A DNA stretch of 64,000 nt from Dipteris shenzhenensis (GCA_047967505.1 CM106538.1), one strand, 5' to 3'. Shown: positions 11,678 through 23,087, numbered from the stretch's first letter. Numbers and translations: made by a program. The notes: generated from the sequence alone by a model not told the origin.

Positions 11678-11891
11678 AAAGTTTGTTTTAAGTTGCTTTA
11701 CGCAGTCAGCACACGGTGACCCATGAATGATCAATGATGGATCATCTACTTCTACCTTTTCTGTCCTTCATGGATACTCGTTGCAAATGGCTACTACACA
11801 TACATCTTTCTCGTGAAGGGCTACTACATAATTATCTTCCTTGCCATATGTTTGCATGACATGCGTTAGTATAGCCACATGTCCACACATT

Positions 11892-13886
11892 ATTCTCTTA
11901 ATATATAATAATAATAATATAATAGGTTGGTTCGGAAGAATTCTTTCATTTTTTCATTGTCCTCTCTCTTTCTCACTCACACACAGGTAATACTCGGAGC
12001 TAGGTGGTAGTAAGGATGGAGTGTGAAGAGGGTGGGCAAGGGGGTCAGGGGAGTGTGAATGGGAGACAAAGATGGTGGACTTGGGAGGTGATCACGATGA
12101 GGATGTACCTACTCGAGTTGTGTGAACAGAGAATATAGAAAATTATAGGCAACAGAAGTCAAAGGAAAGGAGATTCACACATAGAGCATAGAGGCACTCA
12201 AAGACAGATGGACAAGTAAGATACACATTAACAATTGCTCGATCTCATCTCACATTTCCCATGAATTTAAGCGAATCCACAAGATCCATTCCCAAGCATC
12301 TCTTCGACTCATGCTTGCATCATTTCTAGATAAAACAAGAGCATTTGCTTCTAAATTATAGCTCAATGCCTTCCCCTTGGTTGTTTCAAGGAAGCATAAT
12401 AGTTGCTCCATCTTTCCACTGTACAATACATTACAATATGGCTCCCTGGCCTTGTCTTCCTCTCCTAGTGCTTGCTTTCCTCTTCAGCGGTGCCACTCCC
12501 TCCGCCCTTGCTTGGGGCGTTGATGGGCACTTCCTCAGCTGCTCCATAGCCCAGGTCTTCTTCTTCAGTTATCTAGACATATTTCCTGTAACAACGTTTT
12601 CATTGAGCTCCGATTTGCTTCATCATCATACATATCTTTCCTGCAACATTTTCATTGATCTCCGATTTGCACTCTATCACCCAATTCTCATCCTAACTTC
12701 GTCGCTACGAGAATGCCTCGAGAATGCTCTTCACCTCATCATTTCTGTGTTTCACATCGCACATGATGCCTTTATTAGTGTGAACAACTTAGCGTAAAAT
12801 CAAGACCCAGGCATTCGCTAACAAGCTGTAGCGTGATGCAGACGATGTTCACCCAAGCCACTGTAGATGCAGTACAAAGTCTTCTCCCAGAGTATGCAGG
12901 AGGCAACCTTTCCAGCTTATGCTCGTGGGCTGATGATGTAAAGTTCAAGTATCGTTGGAGCAATCCACTTCACTACATTGACACTCCTGACGAATTACGT
13001 AACTACCATTATAAGAGTGAGTGTCAATGCAGTCTGTAGAGCAGTATTTGAAATAATGTTAGGCTATAGTTGAAATCGAATATTGTCAGCTATCCATTTT
13101 CATTACTTTGTAAAGAGGAAGCCCTGCGCCTTTTGATGCTTTTCAAAAATTTAAGGTTCAACGGAGTTCAAATTTCTGATACGGCTACTTCTTTCCTCGG
13201 GCTAAGAACAGGAGATTGCTACAATGCTGCGAGAGTGTAGGATATGTGTGTGGCTGGTGCTATCTACAACTATACTTCACAGCTTACTAGTTACAACTCA
13301 TCCAAATCGCAATGTTGGGTGCTATCCATCAAACAAAACCATATTTCAGTTTGTTCAATCTCTGAGCAGGATCTGGGGATCTCTAAAAAATAGTTCATTC
13401 TATCTTTGCAAATAATTTGACGGAAGCACATTGCTGGAGACATCCATCAAGTTTCACTCTTTGACTGTCTGGTCACGCAGCTGAATTTGATATTTTGGAC
13501 TGGTCTTGGGCGTGATGGCTTATCTCATATATTTTCATCCGCAAAAAATAGGTATTGATGTTGGAACATCCTCATTTTACTTCACAATTTCTAATCCATA
13601 ATTCCTCGGAAGTAGCCACTTCATGTAGGATTCACAAGTGACAAAGGAGGGAACACCATTGCCATCCATTGGTAAAATTGACAAGACAATTTGCATTACG
13701 TAATCCTTTGTCTCTCTTTAATCTGCTTCACACTTGCAAACGCTCTATAAAACCATGAGAATCTAGAGCTGAGAGAGTTTTATTCATGGAATGCCTTACA
13801 GGCGTAGGATGATGACATTATCTACTATAGCTCGATTGTTCAAATTAGCTGGAAGATACACCATTTGTATGCTAGTATATTGTAGA
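11892..13886 (+). pseudogene. S1/P1-type nuclease pseudogene, copy 2 (3'-truncated)
   Basis: About 95% identical to the copy at 8588-10617, upstream region included. Exon 1 (12438-12554, 39 codons) is intact: signal peptide, mature WGVDGH, final CAG and a GT donor. Exon 2 (12842-13016) is open and ends at GTGAGT. Exon 3 (~13236-13318) keeps Gln where copy 1 has a stop. Exon 4 is destroyed: acceptor CAG is CAA, 17 bp are deleted between two GCAC motifs, and the donor GT is lost. The last fragment reads TAG for Trp. The 3' part of the gene is absent, ending at the same point as in copy 1. A truncated secreted peptide is conceivable, but an active nuclease is not. Confidence 0.8.
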
Positions 13887-14555
13887 GGAATTCAAGTAAA
13901 TAGATCATTGGGTGAAGCAAGGAAATTCAATGAGAAATGCATGATGCATCCCAAGCTTTAGCCTAGGGGGTTGCACATTGGGTCTCGTGCCAAAGTCTTG
14001 GAATCTTAGTGGCATCAAGCAAGAGCCTATGGATGGGTTTGGACTAGCTAGGGGGAGTAAAACCTCCCATGCTAGCTATTTAGAGAGGTATGATTGCCCT
14101 AGCTTGGGGGACCTATTTGAATGTGTGGGAATTGAGCAAGCCATGTAGGTGAGCTTTTTAAAAAATGCAATATGTTTGCAATATAGAATTATTTGCATCC
14201 TTGTTGTACTCTAAAGAGTGTGCTCTAATCACGTCACAGTGCTGATTCTATTAGAATTCATAAAGGAGAACTACTCGATATATGGACCAATTGTGAAAAA
14301 GCACTCTCTACACAATTTAGGTCATATGTGAAGGGTTGCAGTTGTGAATGAATTGAAAATGAAATAAAAAACAAGGGAAGGAGGATTTTGGGACTTGGAG
14401 GGTTGAAATGAAACCTTGTCTCTTAAGATCTACGCAGGCCAAAATTGGATGAATAAGAGGATGATTTGAACACGGTAAGGAAAACTCAAAGAGTGTCGGT
14501 TCTATTTGCAAATGTGTGAGCACGAGACGCAACTAGCACTTACGTATCTGGGCAG
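13887..14555. other. No gene seen
   Basis: Unique-looking sequence between nuclease copy 2 and the right member of the 60-bp inverted repeat. Short frames here lack any recognisable domain. Confidence 0.4.
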
Positions 14556-14617
14556 GCGATGTAGTTACCTGTACAGTTTTCCCATTGCAAAATCTCGTTC
14601 TCCTATAGCACACACGC
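14556..14617 (-). repeat. 60-bp inverted repeat, right member
   Basis: Inverted counterpart of 10622-10681. On the - strand both copies keep the short frame IGERDFA.GKLYR followed by a stop, so the sequence may come from the end of a coding region. Together the two members bracket inverted-repeat arm B and nuclease copy 2. Confidence 0.65.
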
Positions 14618-14829
14618 CAAGTGAGTCTAGGTCAATTAGAGATGAATGTGATGATATGAAAGAAAAGATAATGTAACCAACATTATGAAAGAAAGACTTA
14701 GATGACTTTTGAACTATAGAGCAAGCTCTTTTTATATCTAGATGAGCAAAATGACAAAAGGCCCTCCAATGCACAAAAATAAAGCCTGAGATGTGGAATT
14801 TAGTCCACTACACAGTGTTGGGTACTCTT

Positions 14830-15495
14830 TCATCCAAAGTGGTGGAACATGACTCCCAAAGAGGTTCAAGAATATTATGCATAGGATGTTACATTTACTA
14901 AGTGTTGTGATGAGCTAGCTAAATATCAAACAATGCAAGAAGGGTTTATTTGCATCCAGTAATGTATAAGAACTATCCAAAAATATACGTACATGGAAAT
15001 CATGGATGTTGGATGGTGCTAGTTGTGAACTCATATGTCCACTTTCCATGAGGGTTTTGGCACAATCATGATCCAGCTCAAGATTTGGAGCACTTTGAGG
15101 AATAGACCCCTAGAAGGTTGAGGTGAGTAGCTTGTCTATATTTATTGAAATCATGAAATGGGATATGATGAGCAAGCTCCAAAATAAACATATGTTGTTG
15201 TTCCTCATTCCACCCTTTTCAAAGAGGTTGCTTCCATCATTGAAACTGACACTACAATCCAAACAAATGAGGAGGAGAAAGAGGTAGAAAGTGATACTAC
15301 CAAAGTGGATGATGAGGAAGGTCTTATTGGACTTCCAAACCATAGTGATGATGAGCAAGATGATGATGAATCCGATGATCAGAGCCTTGATGATGAAGAC
15401 ATTATTGGACTTGCAAACCATAGTGATAATGAGCAAGATGATGGTTAGAGCCTTGACGATGACTCTGATGGCCAGGGCCTTGATGATTTGTGAAA
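14830..15495 (+). pseudogene. hAT-family transposase relic (dimerisation domain and acidic tail)
   Basis: Frames read through stops and a frameshift give CCDELAKYQTMQEG, then WKSWMLDGASCELICPLSMR and VLAQS, then NRPLEG, LVYIY and an acidic tail with two copies of a GL.NHSDDEQDD unit. Order and spacing match the C-terminal hAT dimerisation region of plant DUF659/hAT transposases (WW..yGa..p.L..la.rvLsq..sSs, then RNRL..e...LVYv). At least five in-frame stops make it dead. The catalytic domain is not visible upstream. The acidic tail (15240-15495) is the best preserved part. Confidence 0.6.
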
Positions 15496-15989
15496 GTAGA
15501 GTTAGATTTTGGACTCTTTTGAAGAACGAGATAGATGTTTTGAAAGTTGAAATTGCTTTTGGGATTTGTTGGCTCATTTGTTTTGAAAGTTAAACTTTAG
15601 AATTTACTTTTCAAAAAGTACTTTTTTGTCGTATTTAATAGGTACAAAGATAGATGTTTTAACGTACTTTTTTTTTGTATTCAATAGGTACAAAGATAGA
15701 TGATTTAACATAGCATGCTGTCCTATACCAAATTGGTCATAGTATACACATAATTACCAGAGCCAACCTTATGACTTGCAAATAGTATTTTAAAGATTCA
15801 AGTGGTAGTCCCAGAGCTGATATTTCAAGGTACAAGGGTTGCTCTAGTGATGATATACACTAGGTCAGTGTTATCATTATGTGCATTGGTTTAATGTTAG
15901 TATGTATGTGTTAATAGTTTTCTTCAATGTCTACATGTTTGCGTTAATGGGTTGCTTTAATAGGTTTGCTTTAATGGGTTGCTCAAAAT

Positions 15990-16390
15990 TTCAATGTGCA
16001 TGCAATTGCTGTCCGCAATGCAAATGATTTGAATGATGATTCACATGCAAGAAAAGATCGTGCTGCACAAAGAGAAAAGCAAGGAAGAAAGCATACTGTT
16101 AAACACGCTTGGGATACAAACAATGATGAAGGGTAACCTTATGAGAAAGGGCCTTTCCAGGTTAACAAGGAACAAGAAGGGTCTGTTGATTATGTGGAAA
16201 CTTTAAGAAAGGTTAACAAGGCATATGTAGGGTAGTTTGATGAGGCACAAGCAAGGCAAGCTAATGGCAAACATGCAGAGAAGGTTGACAAAGCAAGAGC
16301 AAGACAAGATAGTAAAGTTGAAGAAGCACAAGATGAGAAGGCAGACTTAGGGCTTGTTGCAAATTGGGATGCAAAATTAGCAAAGATCTT
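15990..16390 (+). pseudogene. Coding-like fragment of unknown family
   Basis: A + strand frame runs with few stops: ARKDRAAQREKQGRKHTVKH near 16050, YEKGPFQVNKEQEGSVDYVE near 16140-16200, then an Ala/Lys/Glu-rich helical stretch (EAQARQANGKHAEKVDKARA). Two TAA/TAG stops interrupt it. No domain is recognised. It leads directly into the KDAQ repeat region and may be the same ancient gene. Confidence 0.35.
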
Positions 16391-16399
16391 ATGTGATAT

Positions 16400-16850
16400 A
16401 AAAGCATTCAATATTGATTTTCAGAAGGATGCACAGGCTAATGCAAAAGCATTTGATTCTATTGTTGTTAAGGATGCACAAGCTGATGCATCAACATACA
16501 AGACTAATGTTGAGAAGGATGCAGCATGTAGGGGCTAATGCATCACCATACAATGCTCATGTTGAGGACAATGCAGATGATGATGGAGAAGCTAAGGGAG
16601 ATGTTCAAAAGGATGTGCATCTTGACACAAAAGTATCCAATGTTGATGTTTATAAGGATACACAAGCTAATGCAGAATCACACAATGCTAAAATTGATTG
16701 AATGTAGATGATGATGGAGAAGCTAAGGAAGATGTTCAAAAGGATGCACATGTTGACGCAAAAGCATCCAATGCTTATGTTTATAAGGATGCACAAGCTG
16801 ATGTAGAAGCACACAATGCTGAAGTTGACAACAATATTGAACAGAAGCAC
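16400..16850 (+). repeat. KDAQ-type coding repeat with ~132-bp tandem duplication
   Basis: Peptide units of about 15 residues (V.KDAQADA.A.NA.V) repeat across 16420-16840. At the DNA level the block GATGATGATGGAGAAGCTAA...CACAATGCT (about 16575-16690) recurs at 16707-16820. The helical, alanine-rich units resemble LEA-like or coiled-coil repeats, but the frame shifts between copies. No function is assigned. Confidence 0.45.
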
Positions 16851-16899
16851 ACAATGTTAAAAGATACAGGATTTATAGAGGGAGATGCTACCCCAATAT

Positions 16900-18455
16900 T
16901 GAGCATTCTTAGAATTTCAAATCATTGTAGGATAAGAAAATGAGGTTTTTGAAGTGTGAAAGGATGCTAAATGCTTCCTTAAGGCATGTTTAAATATGCT
17001 TGCGTTAATTCTTTGGAGCAGTTACACCTACCGCAATATGGAAAATACAATGTGATAGGTGTTCCTAACTTGTGGAGGAGAAAGAGTTTCTTCTTGGCAA
17101 AGCTGGGCCAAGATGATTGCACAAAGGCACCATTTCAGTTTGTGAATGTGCTTGGGGTTCCTATAAGCTTTGGGCAAAAACCCATTTTCTTCAAGAATAT
17201 TCAAATGTGCTAGGAATAGTAGGCGAGGGCCTCTACTCAACCAAACGAGGGTGGGCGGGCGGATAGAGTGGCGGATATGGGAACTGATGGACCAGTAGGG
17301 GTTGTTGAGGTCAAAGGCTTGGATTGGGGTGGTAGTTGAGGCTCCAAGATGATGTTCTGACTCGGAGGGGCATGGAGATTCTTCCTTGGTCAGCGTGTGC
17401 TACTTGACAACAGCCCTCTTCTTATGAAGCTTTCTCGAGTTAATGTTGAGCAATGTGCTCATCGTAGATTGCCTTGGTTTTTGCTTCAACCCGAGCCTTG
17501 GCCATGATCTTGTCCTCTGTGAGCTGAGCCTTTCCCTTTCCCACCTTGGGCGACGTCTTGTTGGATCCCTACTATGAGGTAGGTGCGATATCGTCGATGA
17601 GGGCTTTGGCGAGACAAGGCCGAAGCGGTCTCAAACAAGCACCCACAGGCTTGCTCCATCCTCCCACAGAGTTGTAGCAGTAGTAGACTCCAAGCTCCAA
17701 GCACCCATATGAGCTCAGCTAGACCACCCACAAGTGTGGACTTGAGCTAGTTGTTAAGATACTAGAGGTGCTCGAGCTCAAGTGTTTGCTCAACCTCAAC
17801 TACACAAGGAGGCAGCCCTTGGGGACTCACTTTGGGTTTCTATAAGAAGTGCTAACTTAGAGTTGGAGTCCAAGAGAATAATTGGTTTTGGCCAATCGTA
17901 CACCATGAATGTTAGCCCAATGTCAGTAAGGCTAATGGGGCCTTACTCTTGGTGCCTGTTGAAGCTAACTCAGCTTCTAAGGGGTGGGTGCATCAAAAGA
18001 CTATGATGATGTTAATGGTACTAGAATGGGGTCCTTGTGATCGTATGGCATTGACGGGGACATTTGGGTCTTGGTGGTGAGGGAACTTGGGTGGATACTT
18101 GTTGAGTAGGTAGCGTGTGGCTCATAAGATCATGATTTTTGGAAGCTGCCTTGTATGTTTGGCTCCCTTAGCTTGGATCTGCTCTAGTTGTGTCACAATT
18201 TTCATCTCACTCATGGTTCAAGTCTGTTATGTTTGTGGGTGTTGGTCTTTCCATTGCCTTGACCTCGATATGCTAGACCTTCTTGTTGTGTAAGTGCATG
18301 ATCTTAGCCTTTAGATTTTGCCTTTGGGTCTTAGTTGTGAATATTGAACAAATTGCCTTTGAGTCATGCATTCAAAATGTTGGGCTTAGACTTTTGCTTG
18401 TTGATCCTGATATGCATCAAGCTCGTCCTATAGGGTGTGATTATTTTTCCAAGTC
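16900..18455. other. No recognisable gene
   Basis: An open stretch at 16986-17213 (LGVPISFGQKPIFF and similar) and several - strand frames around 17490-17730 have no recognised homology and no supporting splice pattern. The region ends at the AATCA target-site copy of the next copia element. Confidence 0.4.
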
Positions 18456-18460
18456 AATCA

Positions 18461-18758
18461 TGTAAAGAATAAGGGAGAGAGATAGGAGACTCAAGTTCAG
18501 CTTTCTTCACAACACACAAAAGAGAGAGGACACAAGGTTGGAGGGTGAAGCCTTTCTTCACTTTTGCACACAACAATAATACAATAGAAGAGGGAAATAC
18601 CCTATATGTCAAACCCTAGAATACGTGGTTCATATGTGAACCCAAACCAAAAACATACGTGGTAGTCTAACTACACCACAAGTACAACTAACATAGGCGG
18701 TGACATAAATGATAGTCATCCAGGAGATATATCGGGGGTAGAGCTTGATATCTCAACA
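18461..18758 (-). repeat. Copia-1 3' LTR
   Basis: 298 bp, TG...CA. Abuts AATCA on the outside and the polypurine tract (GAGGGGGAG on the - strand, near 18760-18770) on the inside. It differs from the other LTR at a single A/G position near 18690. Confidence 0.95.
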
Positions 18759-18856
18759 CTCCCCCTCAAGCTCAAATCCATCTCACGTACACCAAGCAAG
18801 CTCCTAAATCTGCGAAGCTTCTCGGTACCCAATGCCTTCGTAAAAATATCAGCCAC

Positions 18857-20500
18857 CTACTCCTCAGTGCTGACATAGACAAGATCAATCTCACCAGCTA
18901 GAACCTTCTCTCTCACAAAGTGATAATGCACCTCAATGTGCTTCGTTCTAGCATGATAAACTGGGTTATTAGCAAGCATGATGCTGCTAATGTTGTCACA
19001 ATGAATGACAACTGCTGCATGAACTGACTGTCCCATATCTGCAAGTAGCTTCCGTATCCAAGCTACCTCACATGCAGCCATTGCTGCACCCCTGTACTCA
19101 GCCTCTGTGCTCGACAAGGCAACTGTTGGCTGCTTCTTGCTGCTCCAACTGATGGCACCACTCCCAAGGGAAAACATAAACCCACTAGTAGATCTCCTGT
19201 CTGAGACACTACCATCCCAATCAGCATCTGTGTATCCATGTACCTGTAATGCACACCCAGCTTCATAAAACAGTCCATAATGCAATGTGGACTTCACATA
19301 CCGCAGTATGCGCCTAGCCGCATCCAAATGTGGCTTCCTCGGTGCCTGCATAAACTGACTCACCAGCCCCACAGCATAGCTCAAATCTGGTCTGGTTATA
19401 GTCATGTAAATCAAGCTACCTACTATGCGCCTGTACATAGTAATATCTTCAAGAAGCTCACCTGTCTCTGCATTGAGCTTCACATTCTGCTCCAATGGAA
19501 CAGAGATAGGCTTACAGCCTGTCATCCCATATTTGGACAGCATGTCCAAACCGTATTGCCTTTGCAACAGCCATATCCCACTTGGGGATCTAATAACCTC
19601 AATGCCCAAGAAGTAACGCAGCTCTCCCAAATCCTTCATCTCAAATTTTTGCTTCAACAGCAGCTTCACTTCATTAATGTCTGCATCACTATCACCTGTA
19701 ATAATCAAGTCATCAACATAGATGACTACAAGCACAATCCCTCTGTTTGTCCTTTTCACATAAAGTGAAAAATCTGAATTGGAAATCTGAAATCCAATAG
19801 TGACAAGATATTGCCCTATCTTGTCTGACCATGCCCTCGGCGCCTGTTTTAAGCCATACAAGGCTTTGCGCAATCTGCATACAAAATCGGGGTGTGAATT
19901 ATCCTCATAACCTTCTGGCTGCATCATATAAACCTCTTCCTGCAAATCACCATGCAAGAAGGCATTTTTCACATCCATCTGATGCAAAGACCATCCCTTT
20001 GCAGCAGCCATAGCAATTACTGCTCTCACGGTTGCCATCCTTGCAACTGGGCTGAAAGTTTCCTCATAGTTAATTCCATATGTCTGTGCAAAACCTTTGG
20101 CAACCAATCTTGCCTTGTACCTGCTAACAGACCCATCAGCATTGTGCTTTACTTTGTAAACCCACTTGCAGCCAATAGCCTTCTTATCATGAGGCAAAGG
20201 CATCAAATCCCAAGTGTGGTTTGCATCCAAGGCAGCCATCTCTTCATCCATAGCTGCTTCCCAATTTTTATGCCCTGCTGCATCCTCAAAACATGTGGGC
20301 TCTGGCTCCTCTAAAACCTTGACCATATAAGCATAGTGATGTGCTGTATACCCATCATATCTCAGCCTGTCAATTGGATACTTAATACGAGTGGACCGCC
20401 GTACAACTGGATCAGTTGCAGGAGTCTTTAAATCATGCCTGCTTTTCCTTGCACCAGGTGTAACAACAGAAGGAATCCCAAGTTCCTCATCAAGGCTCAT
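18857..20500 (-). CDS. Copia-1 pol: reverse transcriptase and RNase H
   Basis: 547 codons. RT begins with TWDLMPLPHDKKAIGCKWVY and [11 protein letters not shown]. The catalytic aspartates lie in VIYVDDLIITG, after the [11 protein letters not shown] block. RNase H follows with TDADWDGS, STEAEY and HCDN (active-site D, E, D), then [13 protein letters not shown]. The frame stops at VSTEE*; after the stop it continues VADIFTKAL and RSLLGV, the usual copia C-terminus, so a CAG-to-TAG change has cut about 30 residues. The upstream end is joined to the integrase frame only through frameshifts. Catalytic residues look intact. Confidence 0.93.
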   Translation of the reverse strand: MSLDEELGIPSVVTPGARKSRHDLKTPATDPVVRRSTRIKYPIDRLRYDGYTAHHYAYMVKVLEEPEPTCFEDAAGHKNWEAAMDEEMAALDANHTWDLMPLPHDKKAIGCKWVYKVKHNADGSVSRYKARLVAKGFAQTYGINYEETFSPVARMATVRAVIAMAAAKGWSLHQMDVKNAFLHGDLQEEVYMMQPEGYEDNSHPDFVCRLRKALYGLKQAPRAWSDKIGQYLVTIGFQISNSDFSLYVKRTNRGIVLVVIYVDDLIITGDSDADINEVKLLLKQKFEMKDLGELRYFLGIEVIRSPSGIWLLQRQYGLDMLSKYGMTGCKPISVPLEQNVKLNAETGELLEDITMYRRIVGSLIYMTITRPDLSYAVGLVSQFMQAPRKPHLDAARRILRYVKSTLHYGLFYEAGCALQVHGYTDADWDGSVSDRRSTSGFMFSLGSGAISWSSKKQPTVALSSTEAEYRGAAMAACEVAWIRKLLADMGQSVHAAVVIHCDNISSIMLANNPVYHARTKHIEVHYHFVREKVLAGEIDLVYVSTEE

Positions 20501-20877
20501 TTTAGAGCCACTTGACTCTCCATCAACATGAGAGCTACAGCAGACACATCAAACACTGGAGCATGGTCCACTTTTTCTTTTCCCTTATGTGATACCTGCA
20601 CAACACTATCAGGACTGCCATGTGACGATTCACTAGATCTCAATCTCCCTGTCCATGCATTAGATCCACTAGTAGAGGACTCTTTGGGTCCACTCAAGGC
20701 TTGAGATTGCTGCTCTGCATTTATTGCAGCATTCCCATTTCCTGCATCTGCATCTCCTACCATAACAGTTGGTGCATACCAACTGCTCATTTCATCAAAA
20801 ACAACATCTCTACTCACTTGCATTTTGCAGGTGGAAGGGTTATAACAGCGATACCCTTTCTGGTGCAGAGCATCCAA
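20497..20877 (-). CDS. Copia-1 pol: integrase C-terminus/RT linker, frameshifted
   Basis: Carries KGYRCYNP and SRDVVFDE, the end of the copia integrase domain, then a low-complexity Ser/Gly/Asp linker. Frameshifts break the reading frame at both ends: near 20870 (CIFIG lies in the upstream frame, KGYR in this one) and near 20510-20560, where the RT frame begins with SSGSKMSLDEELG. It is part of one original polyprotein, not a separate gene. Confidence 0.85.
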   Translation of the reverse strand: MDALHQKGYRCYNPSTCKMQVSRDVVFDEMSSWYAPTVMVGDADAGNGNAAINAEQQSQALSGPKESSTSGSNAWTGRLRSSESSHGSPDSVVQVSHKGKEKVDHAPVFDVSAVALMLMESQVALK

Positions 20878-22237
20878 TAAAGATGCATTTTTCTGCCTTT
20901 GGATCTAGCTTTGTTCTCTTCTCATCAGGAACATGAACATAAGCTATGCAACCAAATACTTTCAAGTGAGAAATATCTAGTTTTTGGCCTGTATACATTT
21001 CTTCAGGTGTCATGCCATGGACAGCTGCAGTGGGGGTTCTGTTCATAATATAAACAGCAGTTGCTACTGCTTCAGCCCAAAAATAATCAGGCATGTTTTT
21101 CTCATTTAGGATCGCCCGTCCTACTTCTGCAATATGCCTGTTCTTCCTTTCTGCAACCCCATTCTGCTGAGGGGTAGACCTGCATGAGTACTTCCTTTGA
21201 ATTCCCTGTTCTTTCAGATATTCACAAAATTCTTCTGAAAAGTACTCTCCCCCTCCATCAGATCTTAGCACTTTAATATGCACACCTTTCTCTTTTTCAA
21301 CCATTGCCTTAAAAGCCTTGAAATGGCTGAACACTTCACTTTTGTGCTTCATAAAATAAATCCACACCTTCCTAGTGTAGTCATCAATAAACGTCACATA
21401 ATAATGGCATCCACCAATAGAAGCAGCTTTGGTTGTCCAAACATCTGAATGGATCACTTCCAAAGGTCTTCTGCTCACCTTAGCATTTTTGGGAAATGCA
21501 TGTCTGGCCTGCTTACCCATTTGGCATGCTTCACATACCTTTTGCATTCCCTCAACTCTGAATTTAGGCAAACCTGCAACAATGTTTTTCGTTTGCATAG
21601 ATTTCAGCCTTTGTATATTCACGTGCCCAATGCGCTTGTGCCATATCTCAATATCTGCAATGACACCACTCCCATGCGCAAACATAGCGGCTTTCACCTC
21701 AGGCATATCAACATCCAAGGTGAACATTCTGCCATTTTTGTTGCCTTTTGCAACCAAGCGGCACTTATTTTTCAAGTCCTCAACAAAGCATCCATCAGGA
21801 TTAAATCTAACCTGCAAACCTTGCTCAACCATCTGGCCAACTGAAACCAGGTTCTTAGTGATTTTTGGAACATGAAGTACATCTGCCAAGTACTTCGTTT
21901 TGCCATCCTGCATAGCCAATGGCACTTTACCAACCTGTGTAATTGGGTGCGCAGTATCATCACCTGTTTCAACATAACCTGGCTTATCCAAATTTCTAAC
22001 ATCATGAAACCACTCACCATGACTGGTCATGTGGTTAGAGGCACCTGAATCAACATACCAAACATCATTGCAAGCTGCAGCATCTCCTGACATGGAGTTA
22101 ACCATATGCTGCATCACAAAAAGGTGCTCATTTCTGTCGTCACCATGCCCACTTGATGATGCATAGTTGCTTTGCTGCAACTTCCCACTTTTGATGTCAT
22201 TCTGCTTTTTATAGCATGTATTCTCCAGGCTTTCCAC
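20840..22237 (-). CDS. Copia-1 pol: protease and integrase
   Basis: Aspartic protease active site WYVDSGASNHMT at about residues 60-71. The integrase HHCC zinc site begins at IWHKRIGHVN and ends at CEACQMGK. The catalytic core has D in IHSDVW, D in RSDGGGEY and E in QQNGVAERKN, the DD(35)E triad, all present. The frame ends in CIFIGCSAPERVSLL because of a frameshift. The start shown is artefactual: the frame was once continuous with gag through the zinc knuckle. Confidence 0.92.
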   Translation of the reverse strand: MESLENTCYKKQNDIKSGKLQQSNYASSSGHGDDRNEHLFVMQHMVNSMSGDAAACNDVWYVDSGASNHMTSHGEWFHDVRNLDKPGYVETGDDTAHPITQVGKVPLAMQDGKTKYLADVLHVPKITKNLVSVGQMVEQGLQVRFNPDGCFVEDLKNKCRLVAKGNKNGRMFTLDVDMPEVKAAMFAHGSGVIADIEIWHKRIGHVNIQRLKSMQTKNIVAGLPKFRVEGMQKVCEACQMGKQARHAFPKNAKVSRRPLEVIHSDVWTTKAASIGGCHYYVTFIDDYTRKVWIYFMKHKSEVFSHFKAFKAMVEKEKGVHIKVLRSDGGGEYFSEEFCEYLKEQGIQRKYSCRSTPQQNGVAERKNRHIAEVGRAILNEKNMPDYFWAEAVATAVYIMNRTPTAAVHGMTPEEMYTGQKLDISHLKVFGCIAYVHVPDEKRTKLDPKAEKCIFIGCSAPERVSLL

Positions 22238-23087
22238 AATAATAGCATTCTGTGCTGCTATTTACTTGCTGGTTCCTTTGCCATGAACCACGGCCTCTTT
22301 GGCTCCCCCTGCCTCTAGAACTACCACATCCTCCTCCATAGGATTGGTTTTCCTGTTGTTGCTGTTGGTTCTGATTTCCTGCATGGCCACCAAAACGGCC
22401 TCTTCCTCTACCCCTGCCTCTACCTGTATTCGAGTAGAAAGCAGTCTCTTGAGAAGTTGAGGTGGCTGAACCACCATTCCTTTGCTCTTCACTCAGCAAG
22501 AGAGCAATAAGTTCCTGAAAATCAGGAAATGTTTCACGGACTCCAATGGATGTCCGAAACTGTGCATAATCTTTCCCAAGACCATTCAAGGTCACGGACA
22601 CTAAGTCCTCATCATCAACAGGTGCTCCAATGGAGGCAAGAGAATCTGCAAGGCCTTTCACCTTCAAGGAATACTCATTTATATTCATATTTTTCCTTTG
22701 CACATTGTGCAACTCCTGCTTTAGCTGCATCTTTCGTGCTTTGGTATTTGTGCTATACAGCTTCACCAATGTATCCCATGCCTCCTTAGGTGTCTCTACA
22801 TCTTGTATATGCACAATCATAGAATCTGAAATGCTAACAGACAGCCAATACAAGCATTTTCTGGCTTTTTCATGCCATTCTTTAAAGGCCTTCAATTCAG
22901 CAGGAGTGGGAGCAGCACCCAAAACTAGTTCTGCAGTTTCACCACTGATGTAATCCCAAACTCCCTTTCCCATAAGGAAGTTTATCATCCTGAACTTCCA
23001 TGCTTGGAAGTTGTTCTTGTCAAGCTTCTCACTGACAATGGTAGACAGATTCTCAGACATTTTACAAATCATGAATTGCAACAGCAA
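22209..23087 (-). CDS. Copia-1 gag
   Basis: The likely start is the internal Met at 23060 (MSENLSTIVSEKL), as in related copia gag proteins. A UBN2-type capsid region follows, with AWDTLVKLYSTNTKARKMQL and the conserved NEYSLKVKGLADSL. An RG/Gln-rich nucleic-acid-binding stretch comes before the CCHC zinc knuckle, which begins CYYCGKPG and is then destroyed: the expected H.(4)C is missing and the frame stops within 5 codons. The deletion uncouples gag from pol and removes RNA-packaging capacity. Confidence 0.9.
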   Translation of the reverse strand: MLLQFMICKMSENLSTIVSEKLDKNNFQAWKFRMINFLMGKGVWDYISGETAELVLGAAPTPAELKAFKEWHEKARKCLYWLSVSISDSMIVHIQDVETPKEAWDTLVKLYSTNTKARKMQLKQELHNVQRKNMNINEYSLKVKGLADSLASIGAPVDDEDLVSVTLNGLGKDYAQFRTSIGVRETFPDFQELIALLLSEEQRNGGSATSTSQETAFYSNTGRGRGRGRGRFGGHAGNQNQQQQQENQSYGGGCGSSRGRGSQRGRGSWQRNQQVNSSTECYYCGKPGEYML

